Source: Lentinus brumalis
Lineage: Eukaryota; Basidiomycota; Agaricomycetes; Polyporales; Polyporaceae
NCBI GenBank assembly: GCA_001792895.1
Contig: MARA01000013.1
Span: forward strand, 434,001-498,000
DNA length: 64,000 nucleotides
Reading direction: 5' to 3'
Both the position numbers and the translations under genes were made by a program. Positions 54,401-64,000 of this stretch are shown in pieces. The notes beneath the pieces were generated by a model. That model did not search any database, was not told the origin of the DNA, and saw nothing but the letters and a program-made list of their open reading frames with translations. Position 1 is the first letter of the stretch, and every line of letters begins with the position of its first letter.

Positions 54401-56321
54401 GGTCCGCGAACTCTTCCTTGATGTCGATGTTCTCGCGTTGGAGCCGTTCCTGAAATGCGAGGAGTTCAACATGTTGACGCACAGCTGCCGTGATGTGTGT
54501 TCCTCCCTCCACGGTGTGTAGATCTGATTCAATGCGTCGTAGACGGGTGCGATCATCAAGCTCGCGCAAGAAACGCAAGTGTTGTATGCGTCTCTGATCT
54601 TGTTCTGCGATATCTGCCTCTCTGCGTGTCTCTCGTTGTTCGTCCGGACGTAGCGGCGGTGAGGGTTGACGCGGTGACGAAGCAAGCAGGTCCCGCCCGG
54701 ACCGCTTGTCGACAAGAGTGTGCTCGCTGTGGTCCTCAACGATACAATTGGATTCGAGAAACGGTTTGCCTAGGATTACAGGAGCGCAGAGAGAGGAGAC
54801 GATGATGGCGCGGCAGGTGATGGACGTCCAAGAATTATCGGCGAGAGAGATGCGTAGTTTAACCCATTCTGAACTCGAGCTCTCCCCTGTGCCCCATGCA
54901 TTGCCCAGCTTATACGGTTCGGGAAGCTTGCGGATGCGCAGTTGGAGACGAGTGACGATGTCGCGCCTAATCAGAACTGTGGACGAGCCGCCGTCGATCA
55001 GCAACGGGATGGAGGAGGGATCGCAGGATGGGGATTCGATTCGCGCATGGAGTATGGTGTGTCGCGAGAAGAGAGGAGAGACGCACTCTTCTGAGTCTGA
55101 ACCTGCGCCGAGTATGCCAGAAGTAGCCGCCAAGGGAGAACCAGAGTAGACTCCAGCGACGGTGTTCTGTTCGATCGTGTCCTCGTCCGGGACGTTGACC
55201 GCTGCGACCGTGCGCGTCTTCGCGTTGTCCTTACTGGTGCGAGCGTCTCGAACCTTCTGAGCCATGGTCGAGGTGAGTGGTGCGTACGTCTCGGGCTTGG
55301 GGAAGCCGTTCGGGCAGCCTCCAGACAGGTGTCCTGCGTAGAACCTCCGACATTTGTAGCAACCCTGGTGGTCGTTCAAGAGCGTCTTCTCAGCAGGAGT
55401 GAGCTTCGGCAGCGCCGTAGATGAAGACGGAGTCGTCGACGACGAAGTACCCTTGTTGGAGCGAGGGGCGGAGTTGCTAGTACGCGAGTTGTTTCCACCT
55501 CGAGCCGCTAGGATGGTGTTGATCATTTCGACGTTCCGCAGACGTTGAGCATCGAGGTTCGCCACGGCTGTCTTCCACTGGACGTAGTCTGCGAGCGCCA
55601 TCAGAGTTGGATCGGAGGCCATGGCACGTAGATCGTCGTTCATGTTGGCAATGAGGAGGCCGCGAAGGTTGGCCTCGGTCTGACGGTACTGAGTGTTGCG
55701 CAGACGAGCGTTGAGACGTTCGACAGAAAGGACGAAGTCGTTGAACATGTCGGCGGGTTGTTGCTTAGCGGCGAACAGATCGGAGTAGATGCTCAAGGCC
55801 CAGCCTTTAGGGAGGAAGCGAGCTCGGACCGCGACAGTGAAGTCGTCCCACGACATGGCGTCGAAACGCGCGTAGTCGGAGTGATACCAGTCGGAGAGGA
55901 CCTCGTTGTGGATTTGCGCAGCGGCCTTCATCACTTGCTTGTCGTCTTTCACCTCCCGGTCGCGGAAGTGCATGAAGCAACCGTTCTCCCACGCGCTGAG
56001 CACAGCGGGAGTGATGGTGCCTTCACCGAAGGTCGGAGCTGCCTTCGGGTTGGGAGTAATCGTCGCTTCTTTCTTACTCATGTCGACGAACTGACTATAT
56101 GCGCGAGGAACGGAGGAGAACGACGAGGAAGACGATGATGAAGACGATAGGGAGCGAGGACGGGAGTGATTACGGTGCTGTACAGTGGTGTCGAGGTCTG
56201 GTTGGGGAGGCGGGGAAGTTGGATGACTTTCGATAGGGGTTGCGGAGGGAGACGACAACGGCGACGAAGAAATCCACTCGTATTTGCCCCACTCACTATA
56301 CGTCCTGGGACCCGTCACCAC
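51423..56321 (-). CDS. Gypsy gag-pol polyprotein with one in-frame UGA
   Basis: The frame opens at 56321 and is continuous to 51423 (about 1632 codons) except for a single TGA at 52986-52988. Gag occupies the first ~300 residues. A cysteine-rich knuckle CYKCRRFYAGHLSGGC lies at ~319-334 and protease LLIDGGSSTVLIRR at ~440. RT has FGLYEWLVMPQGCRNAP and YLDDIIIW (~820). RNase H starts VSCDASD (~974) and ends VADALSRV. After the stop, integrase has an HHCC zinc region ending CEACQRNK and a core with D in TIDFVGP, D in SDHDKLF and E in DGASERTN. A chromodomain (YEVDEIVDHQ…FLVRWKGY) ends the protein. Protease has DGG where DSG or DTG is usual. The 5' leader after the LTR lacks an obvious tRNA-complementary site. 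Confidence 0.93.
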
Positions 56322-56554
56322 CTCCTCGAACTCGTCGTCGTCGATCGGTTGGAAAGGCAGAGGGGCGGGAACGTTGACGAAGTCGCGGGCGGTGCGACCT
56401 CGAGTTCGGTGTGCTGGCGGCGATGACAGGGTTTGGATGGTTGTCCGAGGGTGTGGTTCCCTCGGCAGGTGACGCTACACCAACCTAAGAGTAGGCGGCT
56501 GCTCGGCGGGCAGTTCAACGAACACGCAGTGTTCGTTCGTTGTTCAAAAAAAAG

Positions 56555-56800
56555 TGTAAGCCGGCTGGCGAGACCGGCGCACACTGAGGACGGAACAGGA
56601 ACGAAGTCTGCGTTGTGTTCGGAAAGACTACGGTGAGTACAAATGGAGAACGGAAGCAGACTATGTAAGGGGCGTACCTGCGTTGTGTTCGGAAAGACTA
56701 AGGAACACAACGCAAGGATCGCGGATGTAAAGTACGGCGGTAGCGGTGTACAAACAAGCCATAACGTATGTGGTAAGCCCGCGGATGCCGTGGGCTTACA
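56555..56800 (-). repeat. Gypsy 5' LTR
   Basis: 246 bp, identical to 51135-51380. It drives transcription toward lower coordinates. A T-rich/A-rich run (56545-56553) adjoins it on the internal side. Confidence 0.95.
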
Positions 56801-56824
56801 ACCAACATCCGCCATGGTGAGATA

Positions 56825-58585
56825 CTATGCGGTGGAAGATGACGACGCAACGGCCTCAGGCACCTCCGCCGGGACCTCCCCCTCCTCCTCTCCCGGGGCC
56901 TTTGAAGGTGAGCAGTCTTGCAACTCAATACCGCCGTCATCATTGGACTGCGCTGAGCGACTGGGATTGATGAAGCCTCCGAGGGACGAGATGAAGCTCG
57001 GTGTGCTGTCCCATGCGTTCCTCGAGGAATGCAATGGATCATCAGCATCGAGCTTTACGACTGTGTGGTTTGCTTCTTGAAGTTCGAGGAGGAAGCGCGA
57101 GATGAGAATTGCTGTGATTCTGCAAATGGACTTTGTGTGAGTGAATGCTTGGCACTTGCAGAACTCTATGGATAGTGGTGTGATGTGTACACGTACGGGG
57201 AAGTGAATACAGTAATCATACTGATTCCACTGTTACTGCCATCTGCTGCCACCTATGGAAGTATCTATCAATCCTGACATGCAGATAGAAGATGCAAGAC
57301 AGATTGATGCTTACTGCAGTGGTAGAAAAGGTGAGATGAAGGACATTCATGATGAAAAGGATGCTAATGCCATATTCAACTCAATGAGTTGCTCAGACAC
57401 TTTGGGGACCTTTGGCAAAGAACATACACAAAATATATAGTTCCTGTGTGTGAGTTCAGGCATTGGTAAGCCAAAGGAATCTGCTTAGAGAGACATACCG
57501 CCACGGAAGAGAATGTCAGACAGTGTAAGCCTCTTGGACTTTTGAATGTCTGTCAGGGCGGTGGAACCTCTCAGTGTTGTCCAAGTGGTGTAGATGAGTA
57601 TAATGTCCGCAGCAATGAGTGGAACTCGAGAGATGATTGTGACTGTGCAGTTCTGTGAATCATTGTGCACCATTGCAGATCATTGTTATCCAACCTACGC
57701 CTTGTACATAGTGAGTACCAATGTATGTGATGAGACTGAATGAGCCAAACCTTGAGTTGAATGCAGCAGTTGTGTTGTCTCCCCAGAGGCATCCAAACGG
57801 CGCGAAGTTCTCTCCAGAGTACTGATGGCCATATGGTACCTGCATTATGTCCCATCAATATTCTGCACCAGTCTATATGATTCCAAGAACATCAATCTAC
57901 TCACCAAATTGGCCCCCACTGGTACTAGAGACAAAGCGGCAATGAGTATTCCCAGGGGCTTGCTCCTGCTTAACACATATGCACGGAGGGCAGAGAAGGC
58001 TGATTGCATATGTCAGGGACCACAACCCAATGACTGGAAGAATGGCTGACCTGCTCCGGGGATGAATTGCAGTATGCCCATTGCCTGTGTGGCTATGACA
58101 AACAGAGAACAGCTGCAGACATCAACAATCATTTTGCAGTCTTTTGAACTCTGCAAGACTTCACACGAACCTCTGATTCTGGTCAGATTTGCCATGTCTC
58201 GGACTGAGACTGCCGTACCTTATCAGAAGGGAAGGATGCAAATGTGACCAATAACATGACATAGTACACCATGGAGATCCACTTGTTTGCAAAGAACAAG
58301 AGTGTCGCTCCACCGATGCGCTTTGCAGTCCAGAAGTACCTGACTTCTCCATCAAATGTGAGGACAGTGTCGTAGAGGAAGAGAACTATGGGGCGAGAAA
58401 GTGTCGGCTCGACATGTACAAGGTTGCAGATGGGAGTGAACGCACCTGCGGATGCCATAGCGCAGTAGTTGCCTGTATAGCTTTTGGACAGAGTCAGCAA
58501 CCCTTATTAGTGATGAGAGACCTGCAACGTACTAGATGTCAAAGAGGGCCACGGCCGCAGCAGCATCATCAGCGTCGGAAGACAT
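56825..58585 (-). CDS. DUF6533-type multi-span membrane protein
   Basis: Exons on the minus strand: 58533-58585 (MSSDADDAAAAVALFDIY), 58446-58480 (YTGNYCAMASA), then from 58385 VLFLYDTVLTFDGEVRYFW followed by GATLLFFANKWISMVYYVML. The first three introns are 52, 60 and about 50 nt. YDTVLTFDGEVRYFW with the following span is the hallmark of DUF6533, found in large mushroom-specific families of multi-span membrane proteins of unknown role. Later exons give AFSALRAYVLSRSKPLGIL, VPLIAADIILIYTTW, SKRLTLSDILFRGG and NVLHLTF. The C-terminal exon has ISRFLLELQEANH, LDADDPLHSSRNAWDS and an acidic, Ser-rich tail to TAG at 56825-56827. All expected parts are present, so the gene looks intact. A gypsy element lies in its 3' untranslated region. 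Confidence 0.8.
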
Positions 58586-59814
58586 GGTGAGGTCGAAGGA
58601 GGACCCTCAAGTCACTGAGGGTGAAGGAATATTGCGACTACAGTCATGGCATAACCAGGTCTTATATTGCGCATGACAGTACAGTCAACATCTAGGACAC
58701 CGGTCATCAGATGGTCATGGAGGTACACACGATGCCAGCAACCACCATACTCAATCACATCCCAACCACACCATGTGGGAGAGAATCTATGCAAGTTCGA
58801 GGCAGCGACACACCGCAGTTGCGTGGACCGGATGTTGTGCGGCTGAACGGCCATCCAGCCAATCGAATAGTGTTGCTGGATGGTCAGCCATGGCGATTGA
58901 ACAGAGGATGAGCACAGATATCAGCACGAACTTTGCACCTGTGCGTATTGCAGTGGCATAGTGGCACAGCCGGCCAGAGAGAAGACCCGAGGGGCAAGTG
59001 GATGAGGTGCCACGGAGATAGATGTCTCAAAGAGCATGCTGCCATCTGACATCCTGAACTTGATATCTTCACACCTAGATGGATAGACCAGTGAGTTGTG
59101 GTTCCTGTACAACTGTCAGTGCGACTAAACAACATGCGCGTGCGTGCATCATGAGCAACAACCCAACAGACCATCGAGGACCCTCATCATCGAAAAGATG
59201 AGGTGAGTTACATCTTCCCAGCCTCGTGTCACCTTGGACGACTGCTGAACGTGTGGTCAGAACAGTTGCGACACAGAATCTCAGCGCTGGAGATGGCGAA
59301 CCAGTGGACACATGTTCAGAGGCATGCTGCGCCGGTTGTTGAGCTGGCTTATTAGTATGAACAGCAAGCGCGGCAGGGCAACAGGGAGTACTTAGCCCGC
59401 GGAACATCAAACAAAATCACACCGCCGTGTATGATTGCACCTGCGCGAAAGCATATCAAATTGACACTGAAGAAGAACGGAGCAAGAGCAGTAGGCGGAA
59501 TTGAGGGATATGGGTAGGGTGTTACGATAGAACTGAACTGCATGGAAGGGTCGTACTAGTATGTACTGCAATAGATACACCGGTTTGAACAAGAAGCGAC
59601 AACAATGGGGACCGCGCGGCGAGCCAACTGAGACGATGCATACAGGTGTCGAGACGTATGTAAACGGTGAGGGTTGTCGATGAGGCCTGAGTAGTGGGTA
59701 ACAATGCAGCGCACTTCACACCAACAATAATGACGCGGGCGAGCAGATACGGGGGATCGTAGCGGACTGTAGGGACGCATTACCGACAAGACGTCAGGAG
59801 CATTGCGGGCATAC
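58586..59814. other. Upstream region of the DUF6533 gene, no second gene resolved
   Basis: Minus-strand frames at 58921-59112 (FRMSDGSMLFETSISVAPH) and 59400-59540 look partly coding and may be exons of a decayed gene. I could not join them. Confidence 0.3.
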
Positions 59815-60653
59815 TTAGCGTTCGTGCTTGAGGGAAGTAGCAACTGAGAGCATAGCGGCGTCCGAGCCAAGAGCGACCTCAGCCAGAGAACGCGTCGCGC
59901 CTGAGCGACACGGTATGCGGGTATGAGGGCGGGCATGACAATGTGCGCGACGGAGATGCGCGCGCCGCGGTTCGTAAGAGGGCTGGATAGGACCGGCGGG
60001 GCTGAGGATAACGAAGCCCACGGATAGAGCTGCGGTGTCACCGAGGGCGGAGGAGACGGAGGCGCGAAGAGCGGCGCAGCCTGCGCGGACGTTGTGGAGG
60101 GACGTGCGTGAGCGGAAGACACGCAAGCACGTGAATGTGAGAGTACTGGTACGGGCTCGAGGGTGTACGCGAGTCCCGCTGGGGAAGGTAGAAGTGTGCA
60201 CTCGGAACGCGTGTTACTCACCTTGAGAACGTCCTCATCCTGCGTAAGCTGGGCACCTTTCCGTTCTCCATCATCTTCTGCCAGTGACGTTTGCGAGAGA
60301 GCCGTGTCACCCTCACTGGGGCTGCTTCCAGTACTGACTGATCGCCCGGGATTTGCAGGCGGTCCGCCGCGGCCAATGTTGTAGTTCTCGAAGAGGTCGT
60401 GCGATTTCATATCAAAGATGTTCCAGTACATCCATGGGGTGACGGGCTTCGGGATCGACGCGCACAGCAGGAGGAAGCCTAGTCGAAAGAGCCGCCCGAG
60501 TTTGAGGTTGCAGTAGGGTGGGGGTACAAGACGCATCAGGGTGCCAAAGACAGCTTTGAAAGAGGATAAGCCTGAGGACACGGGGATCTGCAATATGCAG
60601 CAGCAGAGGCGGGACTGTGGATGTGGACGACGACCTTGGGACGCATGCAGCAT
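59815..60653 (-). CDS. Unassigned minus-strand gene, partial model
   Basis: An exon from about 60653 to a GTGAGT donor near 60222 encodes FKAVFGTLMRLVPPPYCNLK, a hydrophobic run RLGFLLLCASI, then PWMYWNIFDMKSHDLFENYN and a charged Ser-rich segment with LSQTSLAEDDGERK. A later exon may end SDAAMLSVATSLKHER at 59815. The single hydrophobic stretch followed by an acidic tail suggests the end of a membrane protein. The family is not recognised and the 5' exons (60700-61250?) are not resolved. Confidence 0.35.
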
Positions 60654-62142
60654 TCCAGGGCAGGCTGCATCAGCACCACCCTGCCACGCAAACTTCAGAT
60701 CAATAGAGCACGGCTTCTACGACAAACACGGACGATGTCGATAACATGCTCGAGAATCCTCTCCGACTCTGAGAGCGGACGGGTACTGTCATTCACGTGC
60801 CACTCTCCTCCAGCAAGGACGTCTCGCGCATAATATTCCCTGCATGTTGCCCATCCTGAGCTTCTCTTTGAGTGCATGCCTCAGCGGAGTCGGCCCGTGA
60901 TCGCAGCGCTTCCCAGTCCCCTCCCATGTCCAGCACAAGCACATTGGTGCTCTCTGCCCAGCTTCGTCGAACTGGACGTTGAAAAACGTCTCTAGTCAGC
61001 ACACCACACCGACAACGCAAAAATGCGGATAGCGATTAGTTGCTCACCTTCTCTGTGTCACCGCACCCGAGTTGACGATCCGTCCCCTCCAGTGTAGGTA
61101 CTGCCAATCCGCCTCTCACCAGCTCGTGGTTCGCACAAGCCTGGGCGAGTACGTCTTGACCTCGTCTCAAGTTCTCAACCCTGCACCGCACAACACCACA
61201 CTGACGCGTCCGATCATCGTCCCAGCATCCCAGATCCGAATTGATAGCTGGTGCGAGTGAGCCTTCACGCCATGCCAGGCAGGCGTTCCGGTCCCACCGT
61301 CATTTCCTAGGCGTCCCTCCAGTGGGTTGGGCTTCCACGTTCTGCACGACTTCGACAGCCTGCCGACCTTTGGACTTCCGGAAGAGGCGCGCAGGTCAAG
61401 GCGCGTGTGGAGGAATCAGACCTGTACCTGGGCGGCGACCTCAACACCGGTTTCGGAGAAGTGCACTCAAAATGTCGCGCCGTCGACAGCCGACTTGTAC
61501 GGCTGGATGCGCTTTAGCTGAGGGACGAGATGAGCACTTGCTCGCAGCCGGCATATATGTGAGCCCTGCAAATGGGCGATGCTTACCTCTTGAAAGAGAA
61601 GGCGGAGCGTGCAGTCGTTAGCGAGAGGGGAGACGGCGCGGGCGGCAGTAGCTAGCGAGGCAGAAGTGCGGGCTGTCCCGTCGAGGAGTAGGAAGCTCCG
61701 CGCATGTCCCCGTCCCCGGGAACACGGTCCGCAACCCTTGTAAACGTCGAGTCGACCGCGACTCCGGGGTGCATGTGGATGACCGCCGAAGGCACGGCTG
61801 TTGAGACGTTTTGAAGTGATAGCTCCCCAATCTGTAGCAATGACACGACGGACTGGGTGACTGGGTTAGAATACGGGAGATGGGACTCTGATGATGAATC
61901 GACGCACCCGAGCTCATTGCACTTGATCGGAAGCCAAAAGTCTCGCGAGGTGGCCAAGAGACGGGTCCGGACAGTAGCACCTGCATGTGCCAAATGCCAA
62001 CACACAAATGAACATGACGGAGACGTTGCAACCCTCTGCGCGCGACGTACCTGCAGCAAGCCTCCAAACGAACTGTACTACCAGCTCGCTCGAGCCCATG
62101 CTCGAGTCGGACGCAACGAGCGTTGAGAACGCTTACTCCAGT
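60654..62142. other. Probable exons without a usable model
   Basis: The minus strand near 61030-61190 reads QDVLAQACANHELVRGGLAV and ends at a GTGAGC donor, which suggests coding sequence upstream of the gene at 59815-60653. Other frames in this stretch are also open, so nothing definite can be assigned. Confidence 0.3.
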
Positions 62143-62584
62143 TGAAGGCCAAGGTCGCGTCGTCATGCTGGTGGTCATATCGCAGCGCACATATGGGGTG
62201 TGCTTGCGCGGCGCGCCGTCTTTTCTCGTTCTTGAGAGAAATCGCAGCCAGCCCGCGGTATGAGGGCAAAGGCAGATGTTGCATGCGATGCAGTTCCTGC
62301 AATAATTCCAAGTATCAGTCCAGAACGATGACGGTAGGACACGCCGCTTGCCTGACCGGTTTCTTCGGGTCGGGAAGTTGTCGCACAAACGAAACACGAA
62401 CGCAAACTCGTCCTGAGGTGCGAGGCAAGTAATGAATGCCCGTTCTGCATGAAATGGAGAATGAGGCTCACCGAAGATGCCACAGCTGGCTTGAGAGACG
62501 GGCGGCGTCTTGGGATCTCCGGACAGAGATCACGTCGCTGGAGCTCCATGTCGCGGATACGACGATCGTCGCGCGTGTAGGGCC
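62143..62584. repeat. Right copy of the long-range direct duplication
   Basis: Same orientation as 1-450 and diverged by substitutions and small indels. On the minus strand a stretch with LPSYRGLAAISLKNEKRRRA is open here, while the equivalent frame in the left copy has a stop. Confidence 0.75.
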
Positions 62585-63753
62585 GAGTGTCCTGTTCACG
62601 GTGATACGCCAAGGGGCGAAATGGGCGGATAACACCACACAAATCTCCAGCCAAGGACTGTATGCACGTATTTTATATGCGAGAAGGGAAGAGGCTCCTA
62701 ACCAACCCTAACTGAACGGAGACCTATGTCCAGGAGGGCTACGTACGACTCCCGAATGACAGGAGCGTCCGGAAAGGGGCGCGGAAACCACGGAGACAAA
62801 TGGAGGGAACGGCACGGAGACGGGACGATAGGGAGGACTCAACGGTGCCTGCCCGGACGGTGAGGAGACTTCCGACGCACGGACGCGACGGGTGCGAACC
62901 ACGTAGGACACGGAGCGGAGACCACGGAGACAGTAGCGGATGAAACGGGTTCGAACTTATCGACTCGACGGCGGTAGGACTTCTTGACGGTGACGGCGAT
63001 ACTTTCGACGGTGAGCACGGAGCGGCGGCGGTAGACTTAGAGCTGAACGGTGGGGAGAACGGAATCTGAATTGCACACCGTGCTACCGAAGGTACAAAAG
63101 CAAAGCTACCCTAACGACAGCACGCAAGCCTCGGAAAGCCCTCGCAAACGGTCCTGAGCCAATAGGGGCGGGCGGAGCTCCTTGCGCACGGACCTGCTGT
63201 CAGCCTTTAACCACAGCTAACCAACCAGCGCGCGCGCCGAGCCCCAACCGGTTCGAGGCGCTGGCGACCGACGTTTACCCAAGATGGTGGCGCGGAGCTC
63301 CAACTCCGGCGATAACCACACCGGCCAATCAACTGGCGTGAAGGACGCTCCAGAACCCCTCCGACCATGCGTCCGTGACCGAGGCTGCGTACGAGACCCC
63401 GGAATTGCGGCTAGATGTCTCATCGGGGACGTGAACCGTCTGACAGGCCGCCGCTCGGTGCGGACGGGCTGCAGACCGCGTTGTCCGACCTGTGCGAGGG
63501 TTCGGACGGTAGGAGGGGTGACGGAGCGATAGGGAAGGAGTATGGGGCTGTGGCGAGCATACTGGCCGACGTAGGACGGTCGGGAGTACTGGGCTCGCTC
63601 CTGTGGAACCTCCGGAAGGGCGCAAATTCCGTGCATAGACGTGTCCGATACCTATCATCCCCTCCCCACTGAAATCTGGACCGTCCTCGGTCCATCCGAT
63701 TGGCGGGCGGGATGAGGGGGGAACGACACCATCGATAGGCTGGCCCCTGCGAG
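62585..63753. other. GC-rich intergenic sequence
   Basis: Bases 62770-63000 are rich in GGAGAC and CGGAGA words. Several overlapping open frames on both strands are what GC-rich sequence gives by chance. Nothing else is recognised upstream of the TATA box at 63754. Confidence 0.4.
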
Positions 63754-63761
63754 TATTTAAA
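63754..63761 (+). promoter_or_regulatory. TATA box of the gene at the window end
   Basis: TATTTAAA lies 42 bases upstream of the ATG at 63803, with CACTGTCCTG between. This is suitable for a core promoter. Confidence 0.55.
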
Positions 63762-63802
63762 GCCGCCGTACCATCCAGCACTGTCCTGTAGTACCGAACG
63801 CC

Positions 63803-64000
63803 ATGCCGAACGGACCTGCGACTTGGCCCGAGCTCCGGATCACCGTGAGGGAGGACGCTCTTCGGTACGCCGATGGTGCGGTGTCTCTCCTCGAAGCGGA
63901 CCTTGAGTCTGGAAATTTCGGCGACGACGAGGTTGAGCTGCGACGCGACATGTCGACGATAGCTGATCTCCTGGTACGTCCCTATCCTCTCCGGAGTGCC
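63803..64000 (+). CDS. 5' end of an unassigned gene, cut by the window
   Basis: ATG at 63803 opens 57 codons (MPNGPATWPELRITVREDAL … LRRDMSTIADLL) ending exactly at a GTACGT donor at 63974, so exon 1 is 63803-63973 in phase 0. The peptide is acidic and helical with no signal sequence. A TATA box sits at a normal distance. Function unknown; the rest lies beyond the window. Confidence 0.6.
   Translation, partial: MPNGPATWPELRITVREDALRYADGAVSLLEADLESGNFGDDEVELRRDMSTIADLLVRPYPLRSA

Larger units (their letters stand above)
51130..56805 (-). mobile_element. Complete Ty3/gypsy chromovirus
   Basis: A 5.7-kb element on the minus strand with two identical 246-bp LTRs (51135-51380, 56555-56800) that start TGTAAGCC and end GGCTTACA. 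They are flanked by a 5-bp target duplication ACCAA (51130-51134, 56801-56805). The coding order protease, RT, RNase H, integrase and the C-terminal chromodomain place it in the chromoviruses. Identical LTRs mean a very recent insertion. It is inserted 19 bp downstream of the DUF6533 gene stop codon, in the same orientation. Confidence 0.96.

Noticed and set aside
56315..56815. Separate minus-strand protein over the gypsy 5' LTR and leader
   Set aside because: It is an accidental frame across LTR sequence; the same peptide pieces appear over the other LTR.
62695..62720. TTAGGG-like sequence (minus strand of CCAACCCTAACTG)
   Set aside because: Only a single telomere-like unit, not an array, so no evidence of a telomere or telomeric insertion.

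Overview
The window looks like nuclear DNA from an agaricomycete (mushroom-forming) fungus. Genes are cut by many short introns (about 50-110 nt, GT...AG). A DUF6533-type membrane protein and an F-box/LRR-like gene are present. The mobile elements are typical of basidiomycetes: a copia element, a Ty3/gypsy chromovirus, and a very large KDZ (Kyakuja-Dileera-Zisupton) DNA transposon. The species cannot be fixed from the sequence.

Layout. 1-5.3 kb: intron-rich remnants and a gene for a Ser/Thr-rich single-pass membrane protein with a decayed tandem copy. 5.37-10.19 kb: a complete young copia element (5-bp target duplication, LTRs differing at one base) that landed between the TATA box and the start codon of an F-box gene (10.2-11.7 kb). 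12-22 kb: sparse host sequence with a gene broken by a stop inside a Glu-Gln repeat, an AT-rich island, three copies of a ~290-bp dispersed repeat, and a host gene that stops at the edge of the giant element.

22.08-49.67 kb: a ~27.6-kb KDZ element with imperfect terminal inverted repeats, subterminal tandem arrays at both ends and a TGCCCG-type motif scattered through it. It carries the KDZ transposase with its CxC2-like cysteine cluster, a TET/JBP-family 2-oxoglutarate/Fe(II) dioxygenase just upstream on the same strand, several accessory genes of unknown function (some duplicated inside the element), and what appears to be a captured fragment of a host Mtc1/DUF5427 gene. TET/JBP enzymes oxidise 5-methylcytosine or thymine, and association of this family with KDZ transposons in basidiomycetes is already known, so the pairing is recognised biology. 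The copy here, its cargo and its flanks are what deserve attention. An exon pair flanks the element on both sides, with its intron on the left and without it on the right.

51.13-56.81 kb: a gypsy chromovirus on the minus strand with identical LTRs, inserted just behind the stop codon of the DUF6533 gene (56.8-58.6 kb). Its gag-pol frame is open except for one UGA between RNase H and integrase. 58.6-64 kb: poorly resolved host sequence, a diverged second copy of the first 450 bases of the window, and the 5' end of a new gene running off the end.

Several single-base frame breaks inside the KDZ element, and a 221-bp tandem duplication differing only by one-base deletions, suggest that part of this region is either decaying or incompletely polished assembly.
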